From assembly GCF_036492835.1 (NCBI RefSeq), contig NZ_AP025322.1, forward strand, positions 1 to 64,000: a DNA stretch of 64,000 nt. The letters run 5' to 3'. Origin of the DNA: Fulvitalea axinellae. GTDB taxonomy: Bacteria > Bacteroidota > Bacteroidia > Cytophagales > Cyclobacteriaceae. Both the position numbers and the translations under genes were made by a program. The notes beneath the pieces were generated by a model, which was not told the DNA's origin, did not search any database, and was given only the letters and a program-made list of their open reading frames with translations. Of this stretch, positions 41,081 to 50,075 are shown piece by piece (positions within the stretch are counted from its first letter, which is position 1; each line of letters begins with the position of its first letter).

Positions 41081-42538
41081 ATGAGAAAGTTTTTAATTGC
41101 ATTGGTGGCTTTGGCCACTTTTTTCGGCTGTGACAGTGATAATGAAAACCTTGAGCCGGAACCTGTTGAAAATGCAGGAACAGCCGAGGTTTTGCCCGAA
41201 AACGAGACGGTACACGAGGGAGACGTGATCATTAAATCGCAGGCGGATCTGGACAATTTCGCGAAAGGGAAATACACGTATGTCAAAGGTTCTGTGATCA
41301 TCGACGGGGAATGCGGAAATGACAGTGGCGCAAATCACTTTAAAGAGCTTCAGAGCATAAAAAAAATCGAAGGTCACTTAGCGTTTTTAATCGTTCACAG
41401 GGATATTGAGACTATAGTCGGTTTTAACGAATTGGTGGAAATAGGGCATGACTTTGTTGTTAACAACGCCATCACGAGAACCATCGACGGTTTTAATAAA
41501 TTGACCAAAATTGGGGGATGCATGGTCATTCGCGACAAGGTAAGCACCTTTAAGGGCTTTGCTCAGCTTGCTGAGTTGGGCGTTGGGGTGAATAACAAGG
41601 ACGCCGGCATATTCGATTATGGAAAAGACTATGAAGGCAAGACATTGCATGTCAATCTGAATAGCGGATCTCCGCGCCGGGGCCTCAGTATTTTGAAGAA
41701 CATCAAGAGCTATGAGGGCTCGATATATGTGAAGAATGTGGCGGACCTTAGTTTTCTGGACGGAATTAAACACGTGAAAGGCGATTTTTATATTCAAACC
41801 AATCCGGTAAACAAAAAAATCTACATTGAAGACCTCTCTCCTTTGAGCGAATTGGAGAAGGTAGACGGGAACTTTTCGCTTGACTTGGGACCTAAAGTCA
41901 CGAATTTGGATGCGCTGTCCAAGTTCACCGAGGTGAAGAGCATTCGTGTGGAAGGGTCGGATCAGTTGGCGGATATTAGCGGCTTGGAGAACTTGGCGGA
42001 AAAGATGGTTTCCGACGGTTCCGGAGATGAGAGTTTTACTCTCACGCTTGAGTACGAAACAGAGGCGGGCCAGAAACGAAAGATGACGATCACCAAAGAG
42101 CTCTTGCTTGCCGAAGGGGGAAAAACCGCTAAATACTTGGACGGGGCGATGCCGAAGATGGAAGTGGTGTCGGTTTCGAATCAGGTGAAGGCGGGAGAGG
42201 ATCTTACGATCACTTTTAAGACCTCCAGCTTTTACGATTTGAGATACTACATCGTTAATATTAACCCGGTTTCCAAGAGTGATCTTCCCGAAGGAAGATA
42301 TTACCTCGATTGCTCGGACAACAGCCTACGCGAAGCGCAAAGCTACGGCGGAACGACTATGCCGGGTATCGCGGAAATGAAAGAAGCCAGCATTACGTAT
42401 AAGATCCCGACTACTTTTGACGGGAAAAAAGCGATGGCGGGCAAGTATAAGGTGAGGCTTGGCATTTATGAAGAGCTTGGCGCTTACCATATAGACAACT
42501 ATAACAGCAGGGATCTTGAGTTTGAGATTATAGACTGA
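41081..42538 (+). CDS. Outer-surface lipoprotein with receptor-L-domain-like repeats
   Basis: This 485-residue protein has a lipobox (LVALATFFGC, Cys17) followed by an acidic linker. Residues about 50-330 carry LRR-like / receptor-L-domain repeats (GSVIIDGECGNDSG, LQSIKKIEGHLAFLIVH, FNKLTKIGGCMVIRD, GLSILKNIKSYEGSIYVKN). The last about 120 residues form an Ig-like domain (MEVVSVSNQVKAGEDLTITF). Such lipoproteins are frequent on the surface of Bacteroidota, with binding or adhesion roles suspected. It stands alone and has its own terminator. Confidence 0.75.
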   Translation: MRKFLIALVALATFFGCDSDNENLEPEPVENAGTAEVLPENETVHEGDVIIKSQADLDNFAKGKYTYVKGSVIIDGECGNDSGANHFKELQSIKKIEGHLAFLIVHRDIETIVGFNELVEIGHDFVVNNAITRTIDGFNKLTKIGGCMVIRDKVSTFKGFAQLAELGVGVNNKDAGIFDYGKDYEGKTLHVNLNSGSPRRGLSILKNIKSYEGSIYVKNVADLSFLDGIKHVKGDFYIQTNPVNKKIYIEDLSPLSELEKVDGNFSLDLGPKVTNLDALSKFTEVKSIRVEGSDQLADISGLENLAEKMVSDGSGDESFTLTLEYETEAGQKRKMTITKELLLAEGGKTAKYLDGAMPKMEVVSVSNQVKAGEDLTITFKTSSFYDLRYYIVNINPVSKSDLPEGRYYLDCSDNSLREAQSYGGTTMPGIAEMKEASITYKIPTTFDGKKAMAGKYKVRLGIYEELGAYHIDNYNSRDLEFEIID

Positions 42539-42582
42539 CCAATCACTGGGTTATCGGGATTGAATTTAGAATTCAAGGGTTA

Positions 42583-42622
42583 AAAAAAGCCGGGACGGAC
42601 AATCGTTCCGGCTTTTGTCTTT
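42583..42622 (+). terminator. Terminator after the lipoprotein gene
   Basis: AAAAGCCGGGACG / CGTTCCGGCTTTT hairpin followed by GTCTTTT, about 50 bp after the stop. Confidence 0.85.
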
Positions 42623-42697
42623 TGAATCGTCTGAGGTTGGTACCGTGAGCGGTTTGGGTTGGTTAGCGAAACTAGGAAGCTTCGGGTTTGGGGATCA

Positions 42698-42713
42698 CAA
42701 GATGGGAATCTTG
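42698..42713 (+). repeat. Single hairpin of the covarying family
   Basis: CAAGAT-GGGA-ATCTTG between ATCA and CGATAG. Upstream GAAACTAGGAAGCTTCGGGT is a decayed partner hairpin. Confidence 0.7.
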
Positions 42714-42874
42714 CGATAGAGGTTGGAGGGAGGCATTCCGAAAAAGACATGAGATTTTTGCGTTATACTCAATTGTTATAGTTCTAATTCAGAGAAAAAT
42801 GTAGAATAATTTATACATAAAAATATTATATAGTTTTTTTACATAAACATATTCATTCAAATAAATTATTAAAG

Positions 42875-43558
42875 ATGAGGTTTAAGTTTTTTACAATATT
42901 TTTTTTGGTGACAAACAGTTTGTTTGCTTCTCCTATTGAAGGAAAATGGCAAGGCTTTTCAGTGGATAAAAAATATACATTAATAATAGATAAGGAGGTT
43001 TTCTCCTTTTCTATATCGGATTCAAATAATAATCTTAAAGAATCCGTTTCCTTAAAAATACATGATCTTGTTACAGTAAATAATGGCAAACAGATTAACC
43101 TTTTTGTTGAAGAATCCAAAGGGAATATTGGGTGTTTTAGGTTTATAAATATTAATGGAAATAAAGATTTTGAACTTGTATGGGACTCAGGTATATGGGG
43201 GAAAGACAGAGAGAGTGTAGAGAAACAAGTCAACGAAGAAAAAAAAGAGTTGACGGGATTTATTTTCTTCTCTGAAAGAACTTTAGAGAAAGTTAAAAAG
43301 AGAAAAAATCTGTCCGAGTTATCTAAAAATGAGTTTCTTGCTTTTGGTAAAGCGTCTTGTTCGCACATAAGTAAACAAGTGCAGTCTTATAGCTTTTTGA
43401 CTGAGTCTCCTCTAGCTTACTTCATGAATTCTCTCATTATAGTTGCGTATAAAAGTGGCTATAACCCGACAAATTTTGAATTATCGATTATAAATCAACT
43501 AGGGGCCAAACATGATTTATCCAAAAGTGATCTTAATTTCGAGGGTTGTTTTCAATAA
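42875..43558 (+). CDS. Secreted protein of unknown function
   Basis: This 227-residue protein has a signal peptide (FKFFTIFFLVTNSLFA). The mature start SPIEGKWQGFSVDKKYTLII resembles lipocalin-like GxWxG beta-barrel openings. A Lys/Glu-rich middle and a helical C-terminus follow. The gene is very AT-rich compared with neighbours, which suggests separate origin. No family is assigned. Confidence 0.6.
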   Translation: MRFKFFTIFFLVTNSLFASPIEGKWQGFSVDKKYTLIIDKEVFSFSISDSNNNLKESVSLKIHDLVTVNNGKQINLFVEESKGNIGCFRFININGNKDFELVWDSGIWGKDRESVEKQVNEEKKELTGFIFFSERTLEKVKKRKNLSELSKNEFLAFGKASCSHISKQVQSYSFLTESPLAYFMNSLIIVAYKSGYNPTNFELSIINQLGAKHDLSKSDLNFEGCFQ

Positions 43559-43675
43559 AGAATTTATCTCCCCCCTTTATCCTATAATCAAGTCTTGCCC
43601 CACACATATTCTCAATTTTAGTTCAGACGTGATTTCATAGAGCTTTTCGATCGAGAATTAAGGTTTTGGAGAACA

Positions 43676-43691
43676 CAAGCTGGGAGTCTTG
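43676..43691 (+). repeat. Single hairpin of the covarying family
   Basis: CAAGCT-GGGA-GTCTTG (one bulge) between AACA and CGCCGG. Confidence 0.6.
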
Positions 43692-43748
43692 CGCCGGCTA
43701 GCGGGGGATTATGGTAATGTGAAAACCTGGGTGTGACTATTCGCATGT

Positions 43749-43770
43749 GAGACAGGGCGTGCCCTGTCTC
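43749..43770 (+). repeat. Dispersed palindromic element, copy 14
   Basis: GAGACAGGGC and GCCCTGTCTC, flanked by GTGACTATTCGCATGT and TACGTTTTTTGGAATTATGG. The same downstream sequence follows copy 15. Confidence 0.85.
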
Positions 43771-43810
43771 TACGTTTTTTGGAATTATGGCTATTGAAAC
43801 TTAAAGGGCA

Positions 43811-43903
43811 ATGATAGATTATGAAAAGGTTCGGGAAATTATAGATGTCCATGATGAATCCGTCCAATTCGGAACGTATGGTGAAGGGGTTTCCGGGGAG
43901 TGA
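43811..43903 (+). pseudogene. Truncated copy of the SMI1/KNR4 gene start
   Basis: Encodes MIDYEKVREIIDVHDESVQF, GTYGEGVSGE then TGA. It matches residues 1-30 of the intact gene at 45312 (MIDYEKIREIIDVHDESVEF), with TGA at the place of Trp31. The upstream palindromic element and about 40 bp of leader are duplicated too. It is a partial duplication or the remnant of a replaced module. Confidence 0.8.
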
Positions 43904-43942
43904 TGTATAACTTGTAGCTGGGGTACCTAGAGACGAAGTGAT

Positions 43943-44512
43943 ATGAAAGCTAAGCTAGAAGATTTTTTATCGGAAAATTTCTCGGCCACCGAAGGTGAAA
44001 TCAAGGAAGTGAGGGATCGGTTTAAACCTTTGCGGGTTAAGAAAAACGAACTGTTGCAGGACACTGGAAATATATGCCAGAGCGTATATTTTGTCGAAAG
44101 CGGCTGCCTGAGAACATTTTTCGATGACGGGGACGGAAAAGAGGCCACACGCTATGTCGCGCTCGAAGGGCAATTTATAGGCCCGATCCACAGCTTTATG
44201 GACCAGAGCCCCTCGCAAGAGTTCATCGGCGCCGTTGAGTCCAGCGAGCTCCTGTCCATTTCCCATCTCGATTTTAGAGACGGGCTGAAGACCATCCCTT
44301 TGTTCAAGGACATGTATACGCTTTTTCTGGAGAGGGCGTACGCCATGAATTATTGGCGGATAGAAATACTGCTGAAGCATACGGCCAAGTAGCGTTATGA
44401 GGACCTTCTCCGCCATAACAGACGTATGGTTCAACGCTTGCCCAATAAAGTAATCGCCAGCTTTTTGGGCATCACACAGGAAAGCTTGAGCCGGATAAAG
44501 GCGCAAGAGTGA
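43943..44512 (+). pseudogene. Crp/Fnr-family regulator with in-frame stop
   Basis: Residues 1-149 (43943-44392) form a cyclic-nucleotide-binding-like domain (KKNELLQDTGNICQSVYFVE, GCLRTFFDDGDGKEATRYVA). Then TAG at 44390 interrupts. Directly after it the same frame continues RYEDLLRHNRRMVQRLPNKV, IASFLGITQESLSRIKAQE to TGA 44510-44512, which is the normal C-terminal helix-turn-helix of this family. In relatives the stop site is usually Glu (AKERY), so a single GAG to TAG change explains it. Without suppression the DNA-binding part is lost. Confidence 0.88.
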
Positions 44513-44609
44513 TTTCTTATCATTTGTCAATGTTTTTCGTGTCCGCAACGAATACTTTTGCTTCTGTGTTAAGCAACTGTATTTGAGTAAGTAACGAAAA
44601 ACTGAGGAT

Positions 44610-45029
44610 ATGAGACAGGATAACACCGACCGCTATGAAAGCGTCAAACGCATAGGGTGCTATTTCCTATTTCCGTGGATGATGCTTTCGATGTCATTCA
44701 AATTATTTCACTTCGGGCCGTCTGAGACATTCTACGTCTACCCCCTTCCGCAGTTCATGCTGACGATGGTGCCGTATGTGGAAGGTATAGGAGGGGTTTT
44801 GATGCTTCTAGGAGCCAAGAATGAAAAATTCAGGGCGATAGGCGGCATAATCCTGATACCCCTTTTCTTTGGAGCCGTAGCCTCGCATATCGTTTTCGGC
44901 TGGCTACATCTCTTCAATGGCGTCGATGAGGCAAAATACTTGACCATCCCGTCTTTCTTTTCCCTTTGCCTAGTATCGTGGATATCCGTAAAGCCTATTC
45001 TAAAGCTTCTGAGGCAGAGCTTCGGGTAA
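44610..45029 (+). CDS. DoxX-like membrane protein
   Basis: This 139-residue protein has four predicted helices (CYFLFPWMMLSMSFKLFHF, MLTMVPYVEGIGGVLMLLGA, FRAIGGIILIPLFFGAVASH, YLTIPSFFSLCLVSWISV), in the DoxX/DoxD-like layout. It follows the broken Crp-type regulator by 97 bp, the usual arrangement in which the regulator controls a DoxX-like partner. It may now be constitutively or wrongly expressed. Confidence 0.75.
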   Translation: MRQDNTDRYESVKRIGCYFLFPWMMLSMSFKLFHFGPSETFYVYPLPQFMLTMVPYVEGIGGVLMLLGAKNEKFRAIGGIILIPLFFGAVASHIVFGWLHLFNGVDEAKYLTIPSFFSLCLVSWISVKPILKLLRQSFG

Positions 45030-45248
45030 GGCTATTCGTTGACGACTGTCGAGTGATCGTGATCGATTTCTGTTTCATTAGCTAGTAAGCCCTTTCATTC
45101 AATTTTTCAGGCTGTTTTGAAAATGGAAAAAGGCATGTAAAATAATAATATGTACGTTAGGGATTAGTTCAACCGTACTCAAGCGGTTTGCGATAGGTGA
45201 AACATAATCCGATTCTTTATGATAAATTGGATTTGAAAATAGGGGTGG

Positions 45249-45270
45249 GAGACAGGGCATGCCCTGTCTC
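45249..45270 (+). repeat. Dispersed palindromic element, copy 15
   Basis: GAGACAGGGC and GCCCTGTCTC, followed by TACGTTTTTTTGGAATTATGG, matching copy 14 and its downstream segment. Confidence 0.85.
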
Positions 45271-45311
45271 TACGTTTTTTTGGAATTATGGCTACTGAAA
45301 TTTAGAGGGCA

Positions 45312-45752
45312 ATGATAGATTATGAAAAGATACGGGAGATTATAGATGTCCATGATGAGTCCGTTGAATTCGGATCGTATGGTGAAGGGACTTCCAGGGA
45401 ATGGATCCGTAAGGCGGAAGAGCGTTTGGGTATTAAATTTCCGCTGTCTTATGTCTGGTGGTTATCCAAATACGGAGGCGGAGAGATATACGGCGATGAG
45501 GTTTTCAGCGTGTACGGGATGGATTTCGACACTGTCGTGGGCGGAGACATCGTGTATATGAATGAACTCAACCGTAAGAACGGGCGTACGGCTTCCGCTC
45601 AGTTGGCGATCATGGAGAATGATCAGGGGGAGAGTTATTATTTGGCGTTGAACGAAGTGGACGACGATGGCGAGAATCCTGTTTATGTTAACGGGAAGCG
45701 GTATGCGGATAGTTTTGCGGATTTTTTGATTCGATACATAGATAGTGATTAA
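45312..45752 (+). CDS. SMI1/KNR4 (SUKH) family protein
   Basis: This 146-residue protein has SUKH hallmarks: EWIRKAEERLGIKFPLSYVW, WLSKYGGGEIYGDEVFSVYG, VVGGDIVYMNELN, ENDQGESYYLALNEVDDDGE, SFADFLIRYI. SUKH proteins are mostly immunity proteins of polymorphic toxins. No matching toxin is adjacent, so it is an orphan. It is preceded by the module also seen truncated at 43749-43903. Confidence 0.88.
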   Translation: MIDYEKIREIIDVHDESVEFGSYGEGTSREWIRKAEERLGIKFPLSYVWWLSKYGGGEIYGDEVFSVYGMDFDTVVGGDIVYMNELNRKNGRTASAQLAIMENDQGESYYLALNEVDDDGENPVYVNGKRYADSFADFLIRYIDSD

Positions 45753-45826
45753 GGGCTTGGCAAGTGATGATTATTCTTGAACATAGGGTGTTTTAGTTCG
45801 GGTATTCAGCTTAGTTATAATTTTTT

Positions 45827-46711
45827 ATGATGACTACGGATTTCTTAAAAGCGAAAGATTTGTATTTGAACAAGTCAGAGAAAAAAGCTCTGGCTTTTGT
45901 GATGGAACTCTCTATTGATGCGGAAGAAGTTTATAGGGAGATTATTGATTGGATTGAAGAGGAGCTTCAATTAAAGGCTTGTCCTGAAGGGTATGTGATC
46001 TTAGCGGTCGCATTGAATAGAATCGGTAAGAACAGGGAATGTATTGCGTCGGCGACACAGGCGATTGAGATTAACCCGGAAATGGTCCCGGCATATCATG
46101 TCCGAGGACTTGCCAAATCAGAACTTAACGATGGGGAGGAAGGCTTGAAAGATTGCAATGAAGCGATAAGAATGGACCCAACAAGCGCATACGCTTATGT
46201 GGACAGAGGGTATGTCAAGTTAGAGCTTGATGATAAAAAAGGGGCTGTGAGAGATATTAACCAAGCTTTACGTTTAGATCCCGATTACGCCCACGCATAC
46301 TACATCAGAGGTATTCTTCATCTTGATTTTTCATATTATAGGGAAGCTATAGAGGATTTTAACGAGGCTATACGTCTGGGTTTAAATGATAATTCGATAT
46401 ACTATCATAGAGGGTTTGCGAAATATAGTATTGAAGATTTCAAGGGCGCCATCGAGGATTGTAGTATATCAATTCGGTTAGATCCCGAAGATCCTTACGC
46501 TTATTTTCACAGAGGTTTGGCTAAATATGATTTCAAAGATTTTCAAGGGGCTATAGAGGACTTTTCCGAGGCAATAAGATTAGATTCCGAATATGCCGGG
46601 GCGTATTATAGCAGAGGATTATCGAAAAAGGTGATCGGTGATAAGGAAGGGGCTGAACTGGATATTGGAAAAGCTGAGCGTCTTGATCCGGAAAGGTATG
46701 GAGACGGTTAG
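45827..46711 (+). CDS. TPR-repeat protein
   Basis: This 294-residue protein has about six consecutive 34-residue TPRs from residue about 50 (YVILAVALNRIGKNRECIAS, AYHVRGLAKSELNDGEEGLK, AYVDRGYVKLELDDKKGAVR, AYYIRGILHLDFSYYREAIE), ending AYYSRGLSKKVIGDKEGAEL. It has no signal peptide. TPRs mediate protein binding; the partner is unknown. Confidence 0.85.
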   Translation: MMTTDFLKAKDLYLNKSEKKALAFVMELSIDAEEVYREIIDWIEEELQLKACPEGYVILAVALNRIGKNRECIASATQAIEINPEMVPAYHVRGLAKSELNDGEEGLKDCNEAIRMDPTSAYAYVDRGYVKLELDDKKGAVRDINQALRLDPDYAHAYYIRGILHLDFSYYREAIEDFNEAIRLGLNDNSIYYHRGFAKYSIEDFKGAIEDCSISIRLDPEDPYAYFHRGLAKYDFKDFQGAIEDFSEAIRLDSEYAGAYYSRGLSKKVIGDKEGAELDIGKAERLDPERYGDG

Positions 46712-46733
46712 ATCGGGATTTAAATAGGGCAGG

Positions 46734-46756
46734 GAGACAGGGCGTGCCCGTGTCTC
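46734..46756 (+). repeat. Dispersed palindromic element, copy 16
   Basis: GAGACAGGGC and GCCCGTGTCTC, 23 bp after the TPR stop, followed by TACGTTTCT. Confidence 0.85.
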
Positions 46757-46969
46757 TACGTTTCTATCCGCATTGGCAGATGGGGACTTGTTGGTTTTTT
46801 GGTCACAGGGTTATTCTCTGTCTTTATCTATTCCCTAAAGTGTTATGCTCTTGGCAATTGATTTTTAGCGGTGTTTATGAGGCGCCATACTTAGTTACTC
46901 GCTCTTCGAGTTCGTGAGATCGATACGCTAAGTTTGAGCCTTGTGCCGGCGGGGTTGGGTTTCGTAAGG

Positions 46970-47004
46970 AAGAGGTCGCTTCGGGTTAGGGACGACCTCT
47001 TTTG
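46970..47004 (+). terminator. Bidirectional terminator between convergent genes
   Basis: AAGAGGTCG / CGACCTCTTTT arms around CTTCGGGTTAGGGA, between the TPR gene (plus) and the DUF1963 gene (minus). Confidence 0.8.
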
Positions 47005-47031
47005 GGTTTGAGGCGGAATGTTAATTCGTTT

Positions 47032-47994
47032 TTACGAAGACCAGATGAAAGCGTGGAAGTTGGAGAAGTCCCTATTTTCCAAATCGCTTCTTAGCATGAA
47101 TAGGTATACGAATCCGGCGTCGTTCCAGCACATTTCGCATTCGTCCAAAGATTCTATCCCGAAAAGACAGAGAGCCTCGTCTTTGGATTGGAGATGGATC
47201 TCACGTTCCTGATGATAGCGTTTTAATTCGGACAAGTGTCTTTTGGAGTAGGCCTTTAGCGCCTCGTCGTTGCCCATTATATTTTTTTCCGCTTTGGCAA
47301 TTAGTCGGTTATACTGTTCCTGATATTCCGGGCCGTCGCCCAATTCGTCATAAAGAACATCATAGTACAGAGAGGGGAAACCTTTCAGTAAACGGTAGGG
47401 GCCGGTGGAGTCTCCCTCGACGGTATCTCCCAAAATATGTGAATGGTACTTTCGGGAAGGGAAACATATCTCGTCAAACGCGGTCGGGTTGAGGGCTTCT
47501 ATTTTTTCGGTTATTTCAGATCCATGGTCCAGGTAAGGCATGACTCCGAAGGTAGCTTTTACTCCCTTGAAAGGGTTTTCGTTGTCTTCCTCGTTTAAAT
47601 TGACCATCCCTTCGGGAGGCTCTTTACGGTTAAGGTTTTCGAGCGGGCCGTCATAGAAATAGAGTTGATAGTCACCACTTTGCGCGTCGCCTTGGAATAA
47701 GTAGAGAATGCCTGAGTCTGGCAAGGGCGATTTGTCTACTTTAATTTCGGAAAGGTTAAGCTGAAAGAGCAAATTATAGTAACCGTCCTCGTTTACAGGG
47801 TAGTCGATGTCCGGGGGCAAATCCGGCAAGCCTCCGATTCTTGTGTTTCCTTTGCTTGTATAGTCCTCGGCTTCGGTTTTTTTGAGGATATTATGGAATT
47901 TACGGGCCTGTTTCAATTCATCTTCATACGGATGTAGCCGATGGCGTTCTATCCACGATTCAAACTCTTCTAAAGCGTTTTGCATTGTCATCAA
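47032..47994 (-). CDS. DUF1963 (YwqG-like) protein
   Basis: This 320-residue protein has family features: a central NTRIGGLPDLPPDIDYPVNE (the IGGxPxLP motif), LLFQLNLSEIKVD, GILYLFQGDAQSGDYQLYFY, and the C-terminal DEALCLFGIESLDECEMCWN, DAGFVYLFMLRSDLENRDFS. YwqG-like proteins are usually found as accessory or immunity-type genes. It converges with the TPR gene. Confidence 0.88.
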   Translation of the reverse strand: MMTMQNALEEFESWIERHRLHPYEDELKQARKFHNILKKTEAEDYTSKGNTRIGGLPDLPPDIDYPVNEDGYYNLLFQLNLSEIKVDKSPLPDSGILYLFQGDAQSGDYQLYFYDGPLENLNRKEPPEGMVNLNEEDNENPFKGVKATFGVMPYLDHGSEITEKIEALNPTAFDEICFPSRKYHSHILGDTVEGDSTGPYRLLKGFPSLYYDVLYDELGDGPEYQEQYNRLIAKAEKNIMGNDEALKAYSKRHLSELKRYHQEREIHLQSKDEALCLFGIESLDECEMCWNDAGFVYLFMLRSDLENRDFSNFHAFIWSS

Positions 47995-48178
47995 ACATTA
48001 GGTGTTAGTAGTGAAAGATAAAGCAATGGGATTGCATTAAAATAGGTGCCCTGAATCTCTCTATTCCTCTATAACGCAAGTAAAAGTATTGGACAGTATT
48101 GTCAATACGACGAAGGTTATCGATTTCAATTATTCCATTGTTGATGATTTTTAGATGTATGTCATGAGTCCCTACCGG

Positions 48179-48598
48179 GGTTCCACTATGGTGCGAGTAA
48201 AAGTACCAGCCGTTCACGGTTGCGGAAGACATAAAACCAAATTTCAATTCCACTATGGTGCGAGTAAAAGTCGGCACGGGGGTGAATCAATTTACTTTAA
48301 CGCCATTTCAATTCCACTATGGTGCGAGTAAAAGTTGGTCTCGGTCGCCAAGCGGTCGCAGGTCTGGATTTATTTCAATTCCACTATGGTGCGAGTAAAA
48401 GGGGACGTGGCGGTTCAAAACGCAATCGACGACGGATATTTCAATTCCACTATGGTGCGAGTAAAAGCCAAAGTCAAAGCCAAAGCCAAAGGCCGAAAAA
48501 GTATTTCAATTCCACTATGGTGCGAGTAAAAGAGGGTAAAAGGGACAAAATAAACGCTCATAACTTATATTTCAATTCCACTATGGTGCGAGTAAAAG
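48179..48598 (-). CRISPR. CRISPR array 1 (7 repeats, 6 spacers)
   Basis: 30-bp repeats, on the plus strand starting ATTTCAATTCCAC and ending GTGCGAGTAAAAG, start at 48241, 48305, 48372, 48438, 48503 and 48569. A degenerate terminal copy ends at 48203. Spacers are 34-37 bp. Read on the minus strand the repeat ends in ATTGAAAT, the usual 5' crRNA handle, so transcription is leftward. The degenerate repeat is then the trailer end, and the leader lies at 48599 onward. The spacer at 48468-48502 is low-complexity (CAAAGC repeats). Confidence 0.97.
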
Positions 48599-48720
48599 CC
48601 GTCTTTTTTTGTGTTAAAAACGGCTATATGAGCTAACAGGGATACATTTTTTTCAAAAGGAACAGGCGAATTGTCGTCGACCCTGAATAGTATGGTTTTA
48701 TACGGGGTACGACAACCTTG
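48599..48720 (-). promoter_or_regulatory. Leader of CRISPR array 1
   Basis: Shared with the array 2 leader at matching distances from the last repeat: CCGT at +1, AACGGC at +21, GTCGTCGA at +75 (48673) and GGGGTACGACAACC at +106 (48704). The first pair forms an inverted repeat, as do the GTCGT/ACGAC parts. It lies between array 1 and cas6, which are divergent. Confidence 0.8.
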
Positions 48721-49045
48721 CTGAAGTGGCCAAGAAGGCTGTTTTTGAATATTTTTGCTAAGATGCCAAAGATCAAGAGAGGCCAATTATCGAGTGCGAC
48801 GACGGGATGTAGGTTCCGAAGCGCCGTAAAAATAGACTCCATATTCAAGATACGAAAAAATCTCTTGCACCGGCCCCTCCGAGGCATACGGAATAGGGTA
48901 GGTATACATGAAAAGTGTACTATAGGAAGGCGACCCAATATTTCGGTTTTTGACGAGAGAGTCGGGATGGCATATAATCAATTTTTTATTTATAAGATTA
49001 AATCTTAGTGGTTAACTTGGGGAGAGACATTTTTGGGTTAAGCTT
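48721..49045. other. Intergenic upstream of cas6
   Basis: This 325-bp gap includes part of the divergent promoter region for array 1 and cas6. No gene is supported; the frames here lack family resemblance. Confidence 0.45.
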
Positions 49046-49837
49046 ATGAGGGTAGAGTTGATTTTTACTGTCCGGGGTGAGGGCAGGATGTTGCCTATGG
49101 ATTATCAGTATGCGCTGAGTTCTTGGGTTTACGGTGTTATAAGGCAATCTGACAGCGATTTTTCGTCTTTTCTGCATGACCGGGGTTACGCTGACGGGAA
49201 CAAGCGGTTTAAGTTTTTTACCGTTTCGGAACTGAACCTATACCCGTTTAAGGCATGGCGGGAGCGGAAAGTGTTTGAGGTTCTAGAAAATACATTTAAA
49301 GTACAATTATCGTTTTTGGTGGACCGCGCTTACCGTGAGTTCGTCAAGGGTTTGTTTTTACGGCAAAGGGGCACTTTGGGAGACCGGTTTTCGAGGGTGG
49401 AGTTTGAGGTGACGGGAATCCGGAGTTTGGCCTCTCCCGTGTTTGGGGAGGTTATGCGTTACCGGAGCGTGAGCCCGTTGTTTTTGAAAGTCAGAGAGGA
49501 GAGCGGAAGGGTTGTCCATTTGTCGCCGGAGGACAAGCGCTATGAGGATGCGCTATTCGGAAACCTCCGTGAGAAATGCCGGACTTTGGCGTTGCACGGC
49601 GAGGGAGAGGCTGTTTTGGAGCGGGAGGATTTCGGGTTCCGTCTGCTACGGACGCGAGGCTCCCGGATTTTGAGACTGCATCCGTATACCGAGCGGGAGA
49701 TCCGTAACCGGGTTTACCATCTCGATTTTGAGTTGAGGGCGCCTGTCGCCGTACAGGAGGTCGCTTATTTCGCCGGCTTGGGAGCGGACTGCAGCATGGG
49801 TTGCGGGATGTTGTCTGTTTTGGACGAATCCCGGTAA
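49046..49837 (+). CDS. cas6: Cas6 crRNA endoribonuclease
   Basis: This 263-residue protein starts MRVELIFTVRGEGRMLPMDY, the typical Cas6 opening (strand followed by PxxYQyxLs). Conserved features follow: KRFKFFTVSELNLYPF, VRYRSVSPLFLKV-like MRYRSVSPLFLKVREES, and the C-terminal Gly-rich loop GLGADCSMGCGML. Cas6 cuts the repeat to leave the 8-nt 5' handle. It is the first gene of the plus-strand csm cluster, divergent from array 1. Confidence 0.92.
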   Translation: MRVELIFTVRGEGRMLPMDYQYALSSWVYGVIRQSDSDFSSFLHDRGYADGNKRFKFFTVSELNLYPFKAWRERKVFEVLENTFKVQLSFLVDRAYREFVKGLFLRQRGTLGDRFSRVEFEVTGIRSLASPVFGEVMRYRSVSPLFLKVREESGRVVHLSPEDKRYEDALFGNLREKCRTLALHGEGEAVLEREDFGFRLLRTRGSRILRLHPYTEREIRNRVYHLDFELRAPVAVQEVAYFAGLGADCSMGCGMLSVLDESR

Positions 49838-50013
49838 CGGGTAGGGTGTGTTTTTGCGCGGAGAGGTTATTGGCTAAGGCGCCACAAGGCGAACGGTTGG
49901 GGTCTTAGGTATTACGTATTAGGTACTGTGTCGGTGAATGTGGCGTATGTCTTTGTCTCAAACAGGGAGAGGCCTAAAGCGTAAACAGGCTGTTTGGATT
50001 ATGCGTAAGGCAC

Positions 50014-50027
50014 TAGGCTGGAGCCTA
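50014..50027 (+). repeat. Single hairpin of the covarying family
   Basis: TAGGCT-GG-AGCCTA after GGCAC and before TCGCAG, in the 238-bp gap between cas6 and cas10. The same gap holds GGTCTTAGGTATTACGTATT (about 49900), which also occurs at about 39393 after cusB. Confidence 0.65.
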
Positions 50028-50075
50028 TCGCAGCCCTACTATTTCTGTTATGCACTTTTTTATATATAAACGCTT

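Noticed and set aside
48005-48636. Short open frames across CRISPR array 1 (and similarly in array 2, 56396-57292)
   Set aside because: They translate the repeat units (FTRTIVELK and FNSTMVRVK motifs) and are not genes.
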